Assembly (NCBI GenBank): GCA_963754645.1
Contig: CAVWGP010000006.1
Location: 124,001-188,000 of the forward strand
Direction: 5' to 3'
DNA: 64,000 nucleotides
Origin: CAVWGP01 sp963754645
GTDB lineage: Bacteria; Pseudomonadota; Alphaproteobacteria; Bin65
The position numbers and the translations under genes were made by a program. The notes under the pieces were generated by a model. It was given only the letters and a program-made list of their open reading frames with translations. It had not been told where the DNA came from and made no database searches. This document shows, piece after piece, positions 55,144 through 64,000 of the stretch; position 1 is the stretch's first letter, and each line of letters opens with the position of its first letter.

Positions 55144-56892
55144 ATGGCAGAGACTTCGACCAAAGCGAAACCGACGACGGCGGAAGACACGCTGGTCCGG
55201 AAAACCCGCGACGCGAACATGATCTCGGGCGGTCACCTCGTCGCCAAGGCGCTCAAGAGCGAGGGCGTCGATACGATCTTCACCCTGTGCGGCGGGCACA
55301 TCATCGACATTTACGATGGCTGCGTCGACGAAGGCATTCGCGTCATCGATGTGCGCCACGAGCAGGTCGCGGCCCACGCCGCCGACGGCTATGCGCGCCA
55401 GACCGGCAAACTCGGCTGCGTCGTGACCACGGCCGGGCCCGGCTGCACCAATGCCGTGACCGGCGTCGCCACCGCCTTCCGCTCGGAAAGCCCGATCTTG
55501 CATATCGGCGGCCAGAGTGCGCTGTCGCAATGGAAGATGGGCGGGCTGCAAGACCTCGCCCATGTCGACCTGATGCGGCCGATCACCAAATTCGCCTCGA
55601 CCGTGATGTCGACCGAACGCGTGGCCGACATGATCGCGATGGCGGCGCGCGAGTGCTTCTCCGGCGCCTACGGCCCCGCCTATCTCGAAATTCCGCGCGA
55701 CGTGCTCGACCGCGAAATCGACGCCACCCGCGCCGTGCTGCCGCAGCCCGGCCACTACCGCGTTTCGACGCGCGCGCTCGGCGATCCGGCCGATATCGAA
55801 AAGCTCGCCGATATCTTGGTAAACGCAGAACGGCCGGCCATTCTGCTCGGCCAGCAAGTCTGGGCGGCGCGCGGCCACGAAGACGCCATCGCGCTGCTGC
55901 GCGGCCTCGACATTCCCGGCTATTTCAACGGTGCCAGCCGCGGCCTGCTGCCGCCGGGCGATCCGCACCATTTCGACCGCACGCGCTCGCTCGCCTTCGA
56001 CAAGGCCGATGTCGTCGTCATCGTCGGCACGCCGTTCGATTTCCGCATGGGCTACGGCAAGCGCATCAAGGTGCCGACGCTGGTTCAGATCGACATGGAT
56101 TATCGCACCGTCGGCAAGAACCGCGACGTGACCTTCGGCATAGTCGGCCATCCCGGCGCGGTGCTCGGCGCCGTGCTGCAGGCGGCGAAGGGCCGGATCA
56201 AGAACGACAAGCGCCAGTTGCGCAAACAGTGGATGAGCGAACTGACCAAGGCCGAAGCGGTCGCGACCGAGAAGCTCATGCCGGCGTTCAGGTCCAACAC
56301 CACGCCGATCAATCCCTACCGCGTGGCGTGGGAAATCAACGAATTCCTCACCGACGATACGATCTATATCGGCGACGGCGGCGACGTGGTGACGATCAGC
56401 GCCCAAGCCGTGCGGCCGCGCCAGCCCGGCCATTGGATGGATCCGGGCGCGCTCGGCTCGCTCGGCGTCGGCACCGGCTTCGCCATGGCGGCCAAGCTCG
56501 CGCAGCCGGACAAAGAGGTGCTGTGCTACTACGGCGACGGCTCCTTCGGCATGACGGCGTTCGACATGGAAACCGCCAACCGCTTCAAGGCGCCCTACAT
56601 CGCCGTGATAGGCAACAATTCGGCGATGAACCAAATTCGCTACGGCCAGCTCGCCAAATACGGCGAACAGCGCGGCAATGTCGGCAACCTGCTGGGCGAC
56701 GTGCCGTTCGGCATGTTCGCCGAAATGCTCGGCGGCTACGGCGAGGAAGTGCGCGACTCGGCTGAGATCGCGCCGGCGCTCAAGCGCGCGCGCGAAGCGG
56801 TGCGCAAGAGCGGCCGTTCGGCCGTGATCAATATCTGGGTCGATCTGCGCGAATACGCGCCGGGCACCAAAGCCCAGACGATGTACAAATAG
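55144..56892 (+). CDS. Thiamine-diphosphate-dependent enzyme (oxalyl-CoA decarboxylase / hydroxyacyl-CoA lyase-like)
   Basis: 582 residues with all three ThDP modules. The activating Glu is in DVRHEQVAAHAADGYARQTG, the central domain reads RPAILLGQQVWAARG, and the cofactor motif GDGSFGMTAFDMETANRF ends with NN (GNNSAMNQ). General annotation would call it acetolactate synthase-like. A CoA-transferase directly downstream favours an acyl-CoA substrate such as oxalyl-CoA or 2-hydroxyacyl-CoA, but sequence alone does not settle it. GGGAGG-like sequence precedes the ATG. Confidence 0.75.
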   Translation: MAETSTKAKPTTAEDTLVRKTRDANMISGGHLVAKALKSEGVDTIFTLCGGHIIDIYDGCVDEGIRVIDVRHEQVAAHAADGYARQTGKLGCVVTTAGPGCTNAVTGVATAFRSESPILHIGGQSALSQWKMGGLQDLAHVDLMRPITKFASTVMSTERVADMIAMAARECFSGAYGPAYLEIPRDVLDREIDATRAVLPQPGHYRVSTRALGDPADIEKLADILVNAERPAILLGQQVWAARGHEDAIALLRGLDIPGYFNGASRGLLPPGDPHHFDRTRSLAFDKADVVVIVGTPFDFRMGYGKRIKVPTLVQIDMDYRTVGKNRDVTFGIVGHPGAVLGAVLQAAKGRIKNDKRQLRKQWMSELTKAEAVATEKLMPAFRSNTTPINPYRVAWEINEFLTDDTIYIGDGGDVVTISAQAVRPRQPGHWMDPGALGSLGVGTGFAMAAKLAQPDKEVLCYYGDGSFGMTAFDMETANRFKAPYIAVIGNNSAMNQIRYGQLAKYGEQRGNVGNLLGDVPFGMFAEMLGGYGEEVRDSAEIAPALKRAREAVRKSGRSAVINIWVDLREYAPGTKAQTMYK

Positions 56893-56917
56893 TCCGCTTT
56901 GGGACGGGAGAAAAAAT

Positions 56918-58193
56918 ATGGGTAAGGCACTCGACGGAGTTCGCATTCTCGATTTCACCCACGTGCAGTCGGGGCCGACCTGCACGCAATTGCTGGCGTG
57001 GCTCGGCGCCGACGTGATCAAGATCGAGCGCCCCGGCGCGGGCGACATCACCCGCGGCCAGCTCCGCGACATCCCGAATGTCGACAGCCTCTATTTCACC
57101 ATGCTGAACCACAACAAGCGCTCGATCACGCTCGACAGCAAGAATGCCAAGGGCAAGCTCGTGCTCGACCGGCTGTTGGAGGAATGCGACGTGCTGGTCG
57201 AGAACTTCGCGCCCGGCGCGCTCGACCGCATGGGCCTGACCTGGGAGTACATCCAAAAGGTCAACCCGCGCATGATCCTCGCCTCGATCAAGGGCTTCGG
57301 CCCCGGGCCGTACGAGGACTGCAAGGTTTACGAGAACGTGGCGCAATGCGCCGGCGGCTCGGCTTCGACCACGGGCTTCGACGACGGGCCGCCGCTCGTC
57401 ACCGCCGCCCAGATCGGCGACAGCGGAACAGGCATTCACCTGGCGCTCGGCATCGTCGCCGCGCTTTTTCAGCGCATGACGACCGGGCGCGGCCAGAAGG
57501 TGCTGTGCGCGATGCAGGACGGCGTGCTCAATCTCTGCCGGGTCAAGCTGCGCGACCAGCAGCGCCTCGCGCACGGCCCGCTCACCGAATTTCCGCAATA
57601 TCCGCACGGCAAATTCGGCGACACGGTGCCGCGCTCGGGCAATGCTTCGGGCGGCGGCCAGCCCGGCTGGATCCTGAAATGCAAGGGCTGGGAAACCGAT
57701 CCCAACGCCTACATCTACTTCATCACCCAGGCGCCGGTCTGGGCGGAAATTTGCAAAGTGATCGGCAAGGAAGAGTGGATCGCCCACGCCGACTACGCCA
57801 CGCCCGCGGCGCGGCTGCCGCGCCTCAAGGATATTTTCGCGACGATCGAGCAATGGACCATGACCAAGACCAAGTTCGAGGCCATGGATATCCTCAACAA
57901 ATATGACATTCCCTGCGGCCCGATTCTTTCGATGAAGGAAATCGCCGAGGAACAATCGCTGCGCGCCACCGGCACCGTGGTCGAGGTCGATCATCCGAAA
58001 CGCGGCAAGTATCTTTCGGTCGGCAATCCGATCAAGCTGTCGGACAGCCCGACCGAAGTGACGCGCTCGCCCCTGCTCGGCGAGCACACGGAAGAAATCC
58101 TGCGCAACGTCCTGCGTTTCGACGAGGGGCGGATCGCCGAAATCAAGGCGTCCGGCGCGCATTGGCGAAACCAAGCGAATGGCGGCAGAATAG
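56918..58193 (+). CDS. CaiB/BaiF-family CoA-transferase (formyl-CoA:oxalate-like; probable end frameshift)
   Basis: About 425 residues. Class III CoA-transferase features: LDGVRILDFTHVQSGPTCTQ, GADVIKIERPGAGD, LEECDVLVENFAPGALDRMG (the conserved Asp nucleophile is probably in the following ENVAQCAGG region by family comparison) and HPKRGKYLSVGNPIKLSDS. The raw frame runs without a stop into the next gene. One extra base in the GCGCGC run near 58162 would give the natural tail AIGETKRMAAE and stop TAG 58191-58193. It transfers CoA between carboxylates, a good partner for the ThDP enzyme 25 bp upstream. Confidence 0.82.
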
Positions 58194-58243
58194 CGCCCTG
58201 CCGCCAAGGCACGTTTCGCACTGACCGACAACGGAGAGGCTTC

Positions 58244-59584
58244 ATGGACACGATCGAGCGCGGCGCGGGCGCCGGCACCAACAATCTCGAAGCCTTCTGG
58301 ATGCCGTTCACGGCCAACCGCGATTTCAAGAAGCAGCCGCGGATGCTCGTCTCGGCCAAGGGCATGTACTACACGAGCCACGACGGCCGGAAAGTGCTCG
58401 ACGGCACCGCCGGCCTGTGGTGCGTCAATGCCGGCCACGGCCGGCCCGAGATCGTCGAGGCGATCAGCCACGCCGCCGCCCATCTCGATTTCGCGCCGAC
58501 CTTCCAGATGGGCCATCCGCTCGCCTTCGAATTCGCGAGCAAGCTCACGGCGTGGATCCCGCCGCATTTCGACCACGTGTTCTTCACCAATTCGGGCTCC
58601 GAGGCGGTCGACACAGCACTGAAAATCGCCCTCGCCTATCACCGCGCGCGCGGCGAGGGGCACCGCACGCACCTGATCGGCCGCGAGCGCAGCTACCACG
58701 GCGTCGGCTTCGGCGGCATGTCGGTGGGCGGCATACCCGGCAATCGCAAGGCGTTCGGCAACAGCCTGTTGCCCAATGTCGATCACCTGCCGCACACGCA
58801 CATCCTCGCCAAGAACGCCTATACGCGCGGCCAGCCGGAGCATGGCGCCGAGTTGGCCGACGAGCTCGAGCGCATCGTGGCGCTGCGCGATCCGGGCAAT
58901 GTCGCCGCCGTCATCGTCGAACCGGTGGCGGGCTCGACCGGCGTCCTTATTCCGCCCAAGGCCTATCTCCAGAAGCTGCGCGCGATTTGCGACAAGCACG
59001 GCATCCTGCTGATCTTCGACGAGGTAATCTGCGGCTTCGGCCGGCTCGGCGCGAATTTCGCCGCCGAATTTTTCGGCGTCATGCCCGATCTCATGGCCGT
59101 CGCCAAGGGCATCAACAATGCCGCCGTGCCGATGGGCGCCGTGTTTTGCCGCAAGGGCATTTACGACGCATTCATGCAAGGACCGCAAGTCGCGATCGAA
59201 TTCGCGCACGGTTACACTTATTCGGCGCATCCGCTGGCCTGCGCCGCCGGCCTCGCCAATCTCGAAATCCATCGCCGCGACCGCTTGGCCGAGCGCGCGG
59301 CAAGCTTGGCGCCCTATTGGGAGCAGGCGATTCACGCGCTCAAAGGCACCAAGCACGTCATCGATTTGCGCAATATCGGCCTGATCGGCGCGATCGAACT
59401 CGAGCCGCGCCCCGGCGCGCCGGCGGCGCGCGCCTACGACGCCTTCGTCGAGTGCTACAAACGCGGCCTGCTGGTGCGCACGACGGGCGACATCATCGCG
59501 CTGTCGCCGCCGCTCATTATCGAGAAAGCCGAGATCGACCGCATCGTCGAGACCATCGCGGCTGTGCTGCCAAGCATCGCCTAG
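58244..59584 (+). CDS. Class III omega-aminotransferase (beta-alanine:pyruvate-like)
   Basis: 446 residues from ATG 58244, preceded by GGAGAGG. NLEAFWMPFTANRDFKKQPR is the typical beta-alanine/omega-amino-acid:pyruvate transaminase start; GTAGLWCVNAGHGRPEIVEA, FTNSGSEAVDTALKIAL (cofactor phosphate), LIFDEVICGFGRLG (Asp pairing PLP) and VAKGINNAAVPMGAV (Lys Schiff base) complete the PLP site. It probably yields a semialdehyde that feeds the neighbouring carboxylate/CoA enzymes. Confidence 0.9.
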   Translation: MDTIERGAGAGTNNLEAFWMPFTANRDFKKQPRMLVSAKGMYYTSHDGRKVLDGTAGLWCVNAGHGRPEIVEAISHAAAHLDFAPTFQMGHPLAFEFASKLTAWIPPHFDHVFFTNSGSEAVDTALKIALAYHRARGEGHRTHLIGRERSYHGVGFGGMSVGGIPGNRKAFGNSLLPNVDHLPHTHILAKNAYTRGQPEHGAELADELERIVALRDPGNVAAVIVEPVAGSTGVLIPPKAYLQKLRAICDKHGILLIFDEVICGFGRLGANFAAEFFGVMPDLMAVAKGINNAAVPMGAVFCRKGIYDAFMQGPQVAIEFAHGYTYSAHPLACAAGLANLEIHRRDRLAERAASLAPYWEQAIHALKGTKHVIDLRNIGLIGAIELEPRPGAPAARAYDAFVECYKRGLLVRTTGDIIALSPPLIIEKAEIDRIVETIAAVLPSIA

Positions 59585-59593
59585 GCGGACGGC

Positions 59594-60217
59594 TCAGCTT
59601 TTCTTGCCGAGCCCTTCGAGCTGCTTTTCCAGCGCCGAAATCTTTTTCTGCAGCTCCGACAGCGCATCGCTATCGGCCGGCGCCGGCTTGTCGGCGGCCG
59701 GCGCATCCTTCTTGGCCGCGCCCGGGCCCTGCCCGGCTTGGAACGGATTGAACATGCGCATGGCGTTTTCGATGAAGTCCATGTTCTTGCGGCTCATGTC
59801 TTCGAGCGAGCCGAACGGAAACATGCCGCCCAGCGCGCTGTCGATATATTGCCGCATGCGGTCCTGATTCTGGGTGAAGCTCATCATGCTGTGCTCGAGA
59901 TATTTCGGCACCAGCGATTGCAGCGAATCGCCGTAAAGCGCGATGATCTGGCGCAGGAAGCTCACCGGCAGCAAATTCTGCCCCTTGGCTTCTTCCTCGA
60001 CGATGATCTGGGTCAGCACCGAGCGCGTGATGTCGTCGTTCGTCTTGGCGTCGTGGACGAGAAAATCCTGCCCGGCGCGCACCATTTTGGCGAGATCTTC
60101 GAGCGTGACATAGGCGCTCGTCGATGTGTTGTAGAGCCGGCGGTTGGCGTATTTCTTGATGAGGATCGGCGCGGCCGAACCCGCCGCGGCCTTGCTGTCG
60201 GATTGTTCTGTGGCCAT
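59594..60217 (-). CDS. phaR: Polyhydroxyalkanoate synthesis repressor PhaR
   Basis: 207 residues. The conserved DNA-binding N-terminus reads IKKYANRRLYNTSTSAYVTL, followed by VLTQIIVEEEAKGQNLLPVS; the tail is Ala/Pro-rich with a short coiled coil (ALSELQKKISALEKQLEGL). PhaR binds PHA granules and represses phasin and PHA genes when no polymer is present. It is divergent from the synthase genes, with a TGC-rich dyad between. Confidence 0.93.
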   Translation of the reverse strand: MATEQSDSKAAAGSAAPILIKKYANRRLYNTSTSAYVTLEDLAKMVRAGQDFLVHDAKTNDDITRSVLTQIIVEEEAKGQNLLPVSFLRQIIALYGDSLQSLVPKYLEHSMMSFTQNQDRMRQYIDSALGGMFPFGSLEDMSRKNMDFIENAMRMFNPFQAGQGPGAAKKDAPAADKPAPADSDALSELQKKISALEKQLEGLGKKS

Positions 60218-60284
60218 GGCGGCCTCCTCATGCGCCGCTTGTTCACGGTCCGCCGGCGCGCGCTGTATTTGTGCGACATATTTG

Positions 60285-60297
60285 TTGCACTGCGCAA
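60285..60297. promoter_or_regulatory. Putative PhaR operator in the phaR/phaC divergent region
   Basis: TTGCACTGCGCAA is a near-perfect dyad (arms TTGCAC/GCGCAA with one mismatch). PhaR proteins bind TGC/GCA dyads, and a similar one lies upstream of the thiolase gene. Confidence 0.45.
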
Positions 60298-60383
60298 TAC
60301 ACTTTCGCGGGCGCAGCGAACTCCCTTTTGGGCCGAGAGCGCGCCGACTGGCAGGGCAAGCGGCCAGCCGGTATAGTTAGCGG

Positions 60384-60740
60384 ATGGCCGATGAACCCGA
60401 TCTCAAAGCGCTTGCGGAACGGTTCCTCGATCTTTGGGAGCAGCAAGCGGCCGCGCTGACGGCCGATCCGGCGCTGGCCGCGGCAATGACACGATGGCTG
60501 TCGCCGTTGCAGCGCACAAGACAAGGCATGGGCGATGACGCGAACCGCAAGACAAGCGAAACAGCGCCTGGGCCCGCGGCCGCTGCCGCTCCATCTCGGC
60601 ATCGCGGCGGCGGCGACGGCGAACTCGCTCGCCGCCTTGAGCGGCTTGAAAAACGGCTTGCCGCCCTGGAGCGCCGCCTCGGGCGAGGCGGCAAGGCTCC
60701 GAAGCGCGCTGACCGAAGCCGAGCCAAGCGCGCTCGATAG
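60384..60740 (+). CDS. Small coiled-coil protein overlapping the PhaC-like gene
   Basis: 118 residues. An acidic helical N-terminus (MADEPDLKALAERFLDLWEQ), PALAAAMTRWL, a Pro/Ala linker and a regular coiled coil ELARRLERLEKRLAALERRL with a basic tail. The layout is reminiscent of PhaE or phasin-like helpers of PHA synthases, though I cannot assign it. Its last 206 bp overlap the start of the PhaC-like gene in another frame. The heptad pattern argues that this frame is genuinely coding. Confidence 0.5.
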   Translation: MADEPDLKALAERFLDLWEQQAAALTADPALAAAMTRWLSPLQRTRQGMGDDANRKTSETAPGPAAAAAPSRHRGGGDGELARRLERLEKRLAALERRLGRGGKAPKRADRSRAKRAR

Positions 60741-61773
60741 CGCCGTTCGCGCGGCTTCGGCGGCGCGCTTCGATCGGTTTCTTGCCGGCGTGACTGCCTA
60801 TCGCCGCCATCCGTTCCGGCGCGGCCCGCCTGCTGCCAAGACTATTTGGCAAAGCGGCACCGTGCGCCTGCTCGATTACGGCGTTGGCCAAGCACGCGCC
60901 GCCGTCTTGCTGATCCCGTCGCTGGTCAATCGCTACTACGTGATGGACTTGCTGCCGCAACGCAGCTTCGCCGCGTTTCTCAAACAGGCGGGAATTCGAC
61001 CGCTCATGATCGATTGGGGCGGCCTCGATGGCGAAGAGCGCGATTTCGATCTGACGGATATCGTCACACGGCGGCTCGTGCCCGCTTTGCGCCGCGCCGC
61101 CGCGGCAGCGGGCCAAACGCCGCTTTCGGTGCTCGGCTATTGCATGGGCGGCAATCTCGCGCTCGCCTTGGCCTTGCACGAGCCCGAACCGATCGCCGGC
61201 TTGGCGCTCTTGGCGACGCCGTGGGATTTTCACGCCGAGCGCGCCGACCGGGCGCAAGCCTTGGCCGCCTTCGCGGCGGCCTGCATGCCGGCGATCGAAA
61301 TTTACGGCGCAATGCCGGTCGATCTGCTGCAATGGCTTTTCGTTTGGCTCGATCCGCTGCTCGCCTTTCGCAAGATGCGGCATTTCGCGACGCTCGATGC
61401 GGGAAGCGACGAAGCCGTGGCCTTTGTCGCGCTGGAAGACTGGCTGAATGACGGCGCCGAACTTCCGGCGCCCATCGCGCGCGAATGCTTTGCCGGCTGG
61501 TATGGCGAAAACGCCCCGGCCCGCGGCGCCTGGCGGATCGGCAATCGCGTTGTCGCGCCGAGCGACGTGACCATGCCCAGCTTGCTGGCGCTGCCGACCA
61601 ACGACCGGATCGTTCCGCCGCGCTCGGCCGCCGCGCTGGCGGCGCAGCTTCAAAGCCCGACGGTGCATCGCACCTCGGCCGGACATATCGGCATGATGAC
61701 CGGACGCAAGGCGGAAAGCGAAGTCTGGCAGCCGGTCGCGCGCTGGCTTGCGGCGAGGCAATTCCGCCCGTGA
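60535..61773 (+). CDS. phaC: PHA-synthase-like alpha/beta hydrolase (PhaC family)
   Basis: 412 residues. The lipase-like box GYCMGGNLALAL has Cys in place of Ser, the hallmark of PhaC; IRPLMIDWGGLDGEERDFDL and TNDRIVPPRSAA (the Asp region) and SAGHIGMMTGRKA (the His) complete the triad. It is shorter than class I PhaC (~590), closer to class III subunits that need a partner. The adjacent small helical protein could be that partner. It polymerises (R)-3-hydroxyacyl-CoA. The N-terminus RLGPRPLPLHLGIAAAA is kept although it overlaps the upstream gene. Confidence 0.8.
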   Translation: MTRTARQAKQRLGPRPLPLHLGIAAAATANSLAALSGLKNGLPPWSAASGEAARLRSALTEAEPSALDSAVRAASAARFDRFLAGVTAYRRHPFRRGPPAAKTIWQSGTVRLLDYGVGQARAAVLLIPSLVNRYYVMDLLPQRSFAAFLKQAGIRPLMIDWGGLDGEERDFDLTDIVTRRLVPALRRAAAAAGQTPLSVLGYCMGGNLALALALHEPEPIAGLALLATPWDFHAERADRAQALAAFAAACMPAIEIYGAMPVDLLQWLFVWLDPLLAFRKMRHFATLDAGSDEAVAFVALEDWLNDGAELPAPIARECFAGWYGENAPARGAWRIGNRVVAPSDVTMPSLLALPTNDRIVPPRSAAALAAQLQSPTVHRTSAGHIGMMTGRKAESEVWQPVARWLAARQFRP

Positions 61774-61804
61774 CAAGGCCGCGTCTCGTCCGGTAGATTA
61801 AGCT

Positions 61805-61821
61805 ATTGTGCAGCGCACAAT
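61805..61821. promoter_or_regulatory. Perfect dyad upstream of the thiolase gene, putative PhaR operator
   Basis: ATTGTGC-AGC-GCACAAT has 7-bp perfect arms, 19 bases before the thiolase ATG and just ahead of its AAGGAGG ribosome site. Its TGC/GCA core matches the dyad at 60285-60297. Confidence 0.5.
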
Positions 61822-61840
61822 TTTCGCCAAGGAGGCACCC

Positions 61841-63016
<1,176 letters not shown>

Positions 63017-63026
63017 CGGCCGATCG

Positions 63027-63563
63027 CTATTGCCGCGGCGTCCGCGGCCTTTCACCGTCGCGCCGGCGCTCGCCATCGCGGCCGCGCGGAGCGAAGCCGG
63101 CCTGCATATACGTCTTGCGCGCCTCGGCCGGCAGTGCCGCGCCGATGCGCGCCAGCGAGCCGGTGAGATGCTCGATCAGCGCATCGCTGCGGCTGCGCAC
63201 GAGACGGCTTGCCGCCTCGATCGCGGCGGCGTCGCCGGCTTCGGCGGTGATCGCACGGCCGAAGTCGTTGCGCGCTTCGCGCAGCGCCATGATGCGCTGG
63301 CGCATTTCGCCGAAGCGTTCGCGCCAGATCTGATCGGCAATGCGCCGATGCTCGTCGCTCAGAGTTTGGCGGGCCGCGAAATGATTGAAGCCTTGGCCCA
63401 TCGCGCCGGGGCGCGGCCCGATGCCGCCCGCCCAGCTCGCCGCCAGCCAGCCGACCAGGAACAGGTTCACCGCCAGGGACGCAAACAACCCGATCAACAG
63501 CCAGCGGCGCGGCTTGGCCGGCGCTGCGGCGGCATGGCCCGGCGAGGGCGCGGCGTCGCTCAT
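63027..63563 (-). CDS. Periplasmic metal-sensor-like membrane protein (CnrX/Spy type)
   Basis: 178 residues. One N-terminal helix (RRWLLIGLFASLAVNLFLVG) anchors a periplasmic alpha-helical domain: TLSDEHRRIADQIWRERFGE, MRQRIMALREARNDFGRAIT and ALPAEARKTY, like heavy-metal-sensor resistance proteins. The tail is Arg-rich and low complexity. Its start overlaps the next minus-strand gene upstream by ATGA, a usual place for such a protein in an ECF sigma/anti-sigma unit. Confidence 0.7.
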   Translation of the reverse strand: MSDAAPSPGHAAAAPAKPRRWLLIGLFASLAVNLFLVGWLAASWAGGIGPRPGAMGQGFNHFAARQTLSDEHRRIADQIWRERFGEMRQRIMALREARNDFGRAITAEAGDAAAIEAASRLVRSRSDALIEHLTGSLARIGAALPAEARKTYMQAGFAPRGRDGERRRDGERPRTPRQ

Positions 63564-63985
63564 AGCTCGCTTTCCTCAATCAAATCGAAGCCCAACCCGA
63601 CGGTCTCGGTCTCGGCCTGGGCCACCAACAAGCCGTTGGCCGGAAAAGGCGATACATTCAGTCCCAGCCCGATCCCCAAGATCGCGGCAAAGGCGAGACC
63701 GGCGGCCGGGTGCCAAAGACGTTGCAGCCAGTTGCGGCCCGCCATAAACGACGCGGCGCGCGTTTGCGGCGCTTGCGCCAGCACCCGGCCAACAAGATGC
63801 GACGGTGCCGGCGCCGGACGCGCCGCGGCAATCACGTTGTCGAGGCGCGCGGCTTCTGGTAGCAGCGCGCGCGCGGCGGCACTGCGCGTCAGCACATCCA
63901 GCGCCCAAGCGCGCCGGTCCGCGGGCCAGCGCGCGGGCTCGGCGCCATAGGCGTCGATCATGTCTTGAAAACGATCGAGCGCCAC
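63560..63985 (-). CDS. Anti-sigma-like membrane protein (start uncertain at window edge)
   Basis: 141 residues from GTG 63985. A cytoplasmic helical part (ALDRFQDMIDAYGAEPARWP) precedes one membrane helix near residues 90-110 (LWHPAAGLAFAAILGIGLGL) and a short periplasmic tail. Together with the metal-sensor-like gene it resembles the accessory proteins of an ECF sigma factor, which would lie beyond the window edge. The frame stays open to the edge, so the true start may be outside. Confidence 0.5.
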   Translation of the reverse strand: MALDRFQDMIDAYGAEPARWPADRRAWALDVLTRSAAARALLPEAARLDNVIAAARPAPAPSHLVGRVLAQAPQTRAASFMAGRNWLQRLWHPAAGLAFAAILGIGLGLNVSPFPANGLLVAQAETETVGLGFDLIEESEL

Positions 63986-64000
63986 TTGTTCGTCGTCATT

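Noticed and set aside
55144..56892. Naming the ThDP enzyme acetolactate synthase (ilvB)
   Set aside because: No small subunit is adjacent, and the CoA-transferase and carboxylate transporter context points to a catabolic acyl-CoA enzyme. I left it at the superfamily level.
56918..59584. An apparent CoA-transferase/aminotransferase fusion of 888 residues in one open frame
   Set aside because: The CoA-transferase has a natural C-terminus and stop (TAG 58191) one frame away, the aminotransferase has its own ribosome site and ATG, and single-base errors are common here. A lost stop by a +1 error is simpler.

Overview
The window is high-GC DNA from an alphaproteobacterium, probably Rhodospirillales-like. 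I infer this from the run lspA / DUF3035-type lipoprotein / paired M16 peptidases, PhaR-controlled polyhydroxybutyrate genes, a DUF1289 protein, a TctABC solute system and strong codon bias to G/C third positions. Genes are dense and often overlap by ATGA or GTGA. About twenty reading-frame breaks lie inside otherwise well conserved proteins. Ten are in ileS alone; others are in ribF, mutL, frc, oppF, nagA and more. Sequence between the breaks is not decayed, so most are probably consensus errors of the assembly.

Layout. 1-4200: the end of a PbpC-type penicillin-binding protein, then a worn toxin/defence patch: brnA, a brnT split by a palindromic miniature element, a VapC (PIN) tail, and a membrane TIR protein with seven 48-residue repeats. 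4201-16200: housekeeping genes (MaoC hydratase, ribF, an ACT-like protein, ileS, lspA, DUF3035-type lipoprotein, two M16 peptidases, pgi, mutL). 16052-16888: a 154-bp duplication of the mutL 3' end flanking one unknown gene. 16938-23016: a Tat-exported phosphatase-like protein, a membrane protein, rsmD, a pseudouridine synthase, a glutamine amidotransferase, tadA, a methyltransferase and tRNA-Ala(CGC).

24192-32832, minus strand: one coherent locus made of a GntR/HutC regulator, a branched-chain-type ABC transporter (binding protein, two permeases, two ATPases), two paralogous di-iron ferritin-like proteins and an amidase. It looks like an uptake-plus-oxidation pathway whose substrate I cannot name. 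It is the best candidate here for an undescribed system. 33635-37693: murQ, a SIS-domain sugar-phosphate protein, nagA and an EamA transporter. 37816-38943: an EVE-domain protein with a nuclease-like C-terminus. 39462-39666: an intergenic cluster of short repeats. 39932-47718: oppF, oppD and anmK facing a peptide-type binding protein, two permeases, an acetyltransferase and a PfkB kinase. With murQ/nagA this suggests cell-wall recycling.

48072-59584: small secreted proteins, a MetE-like methyltransferase, an exported hydrolase, TctA-TctC-TctB, a FadR-type regulator, a ThDP-dependent enzyme, a CaiB-family CoA-transferase and a class III aminotransferase, which together look like a carboxylate catabolic module. 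59594-63016: phaR, a small coiled-coil gene that overlaps a PhaC-like gene by 206 bp, and the thiolase, with palindromes resembling PhaR operators. The window ends with a Spy/CnrX-like protein and an anti-sigma-like membrane protein.
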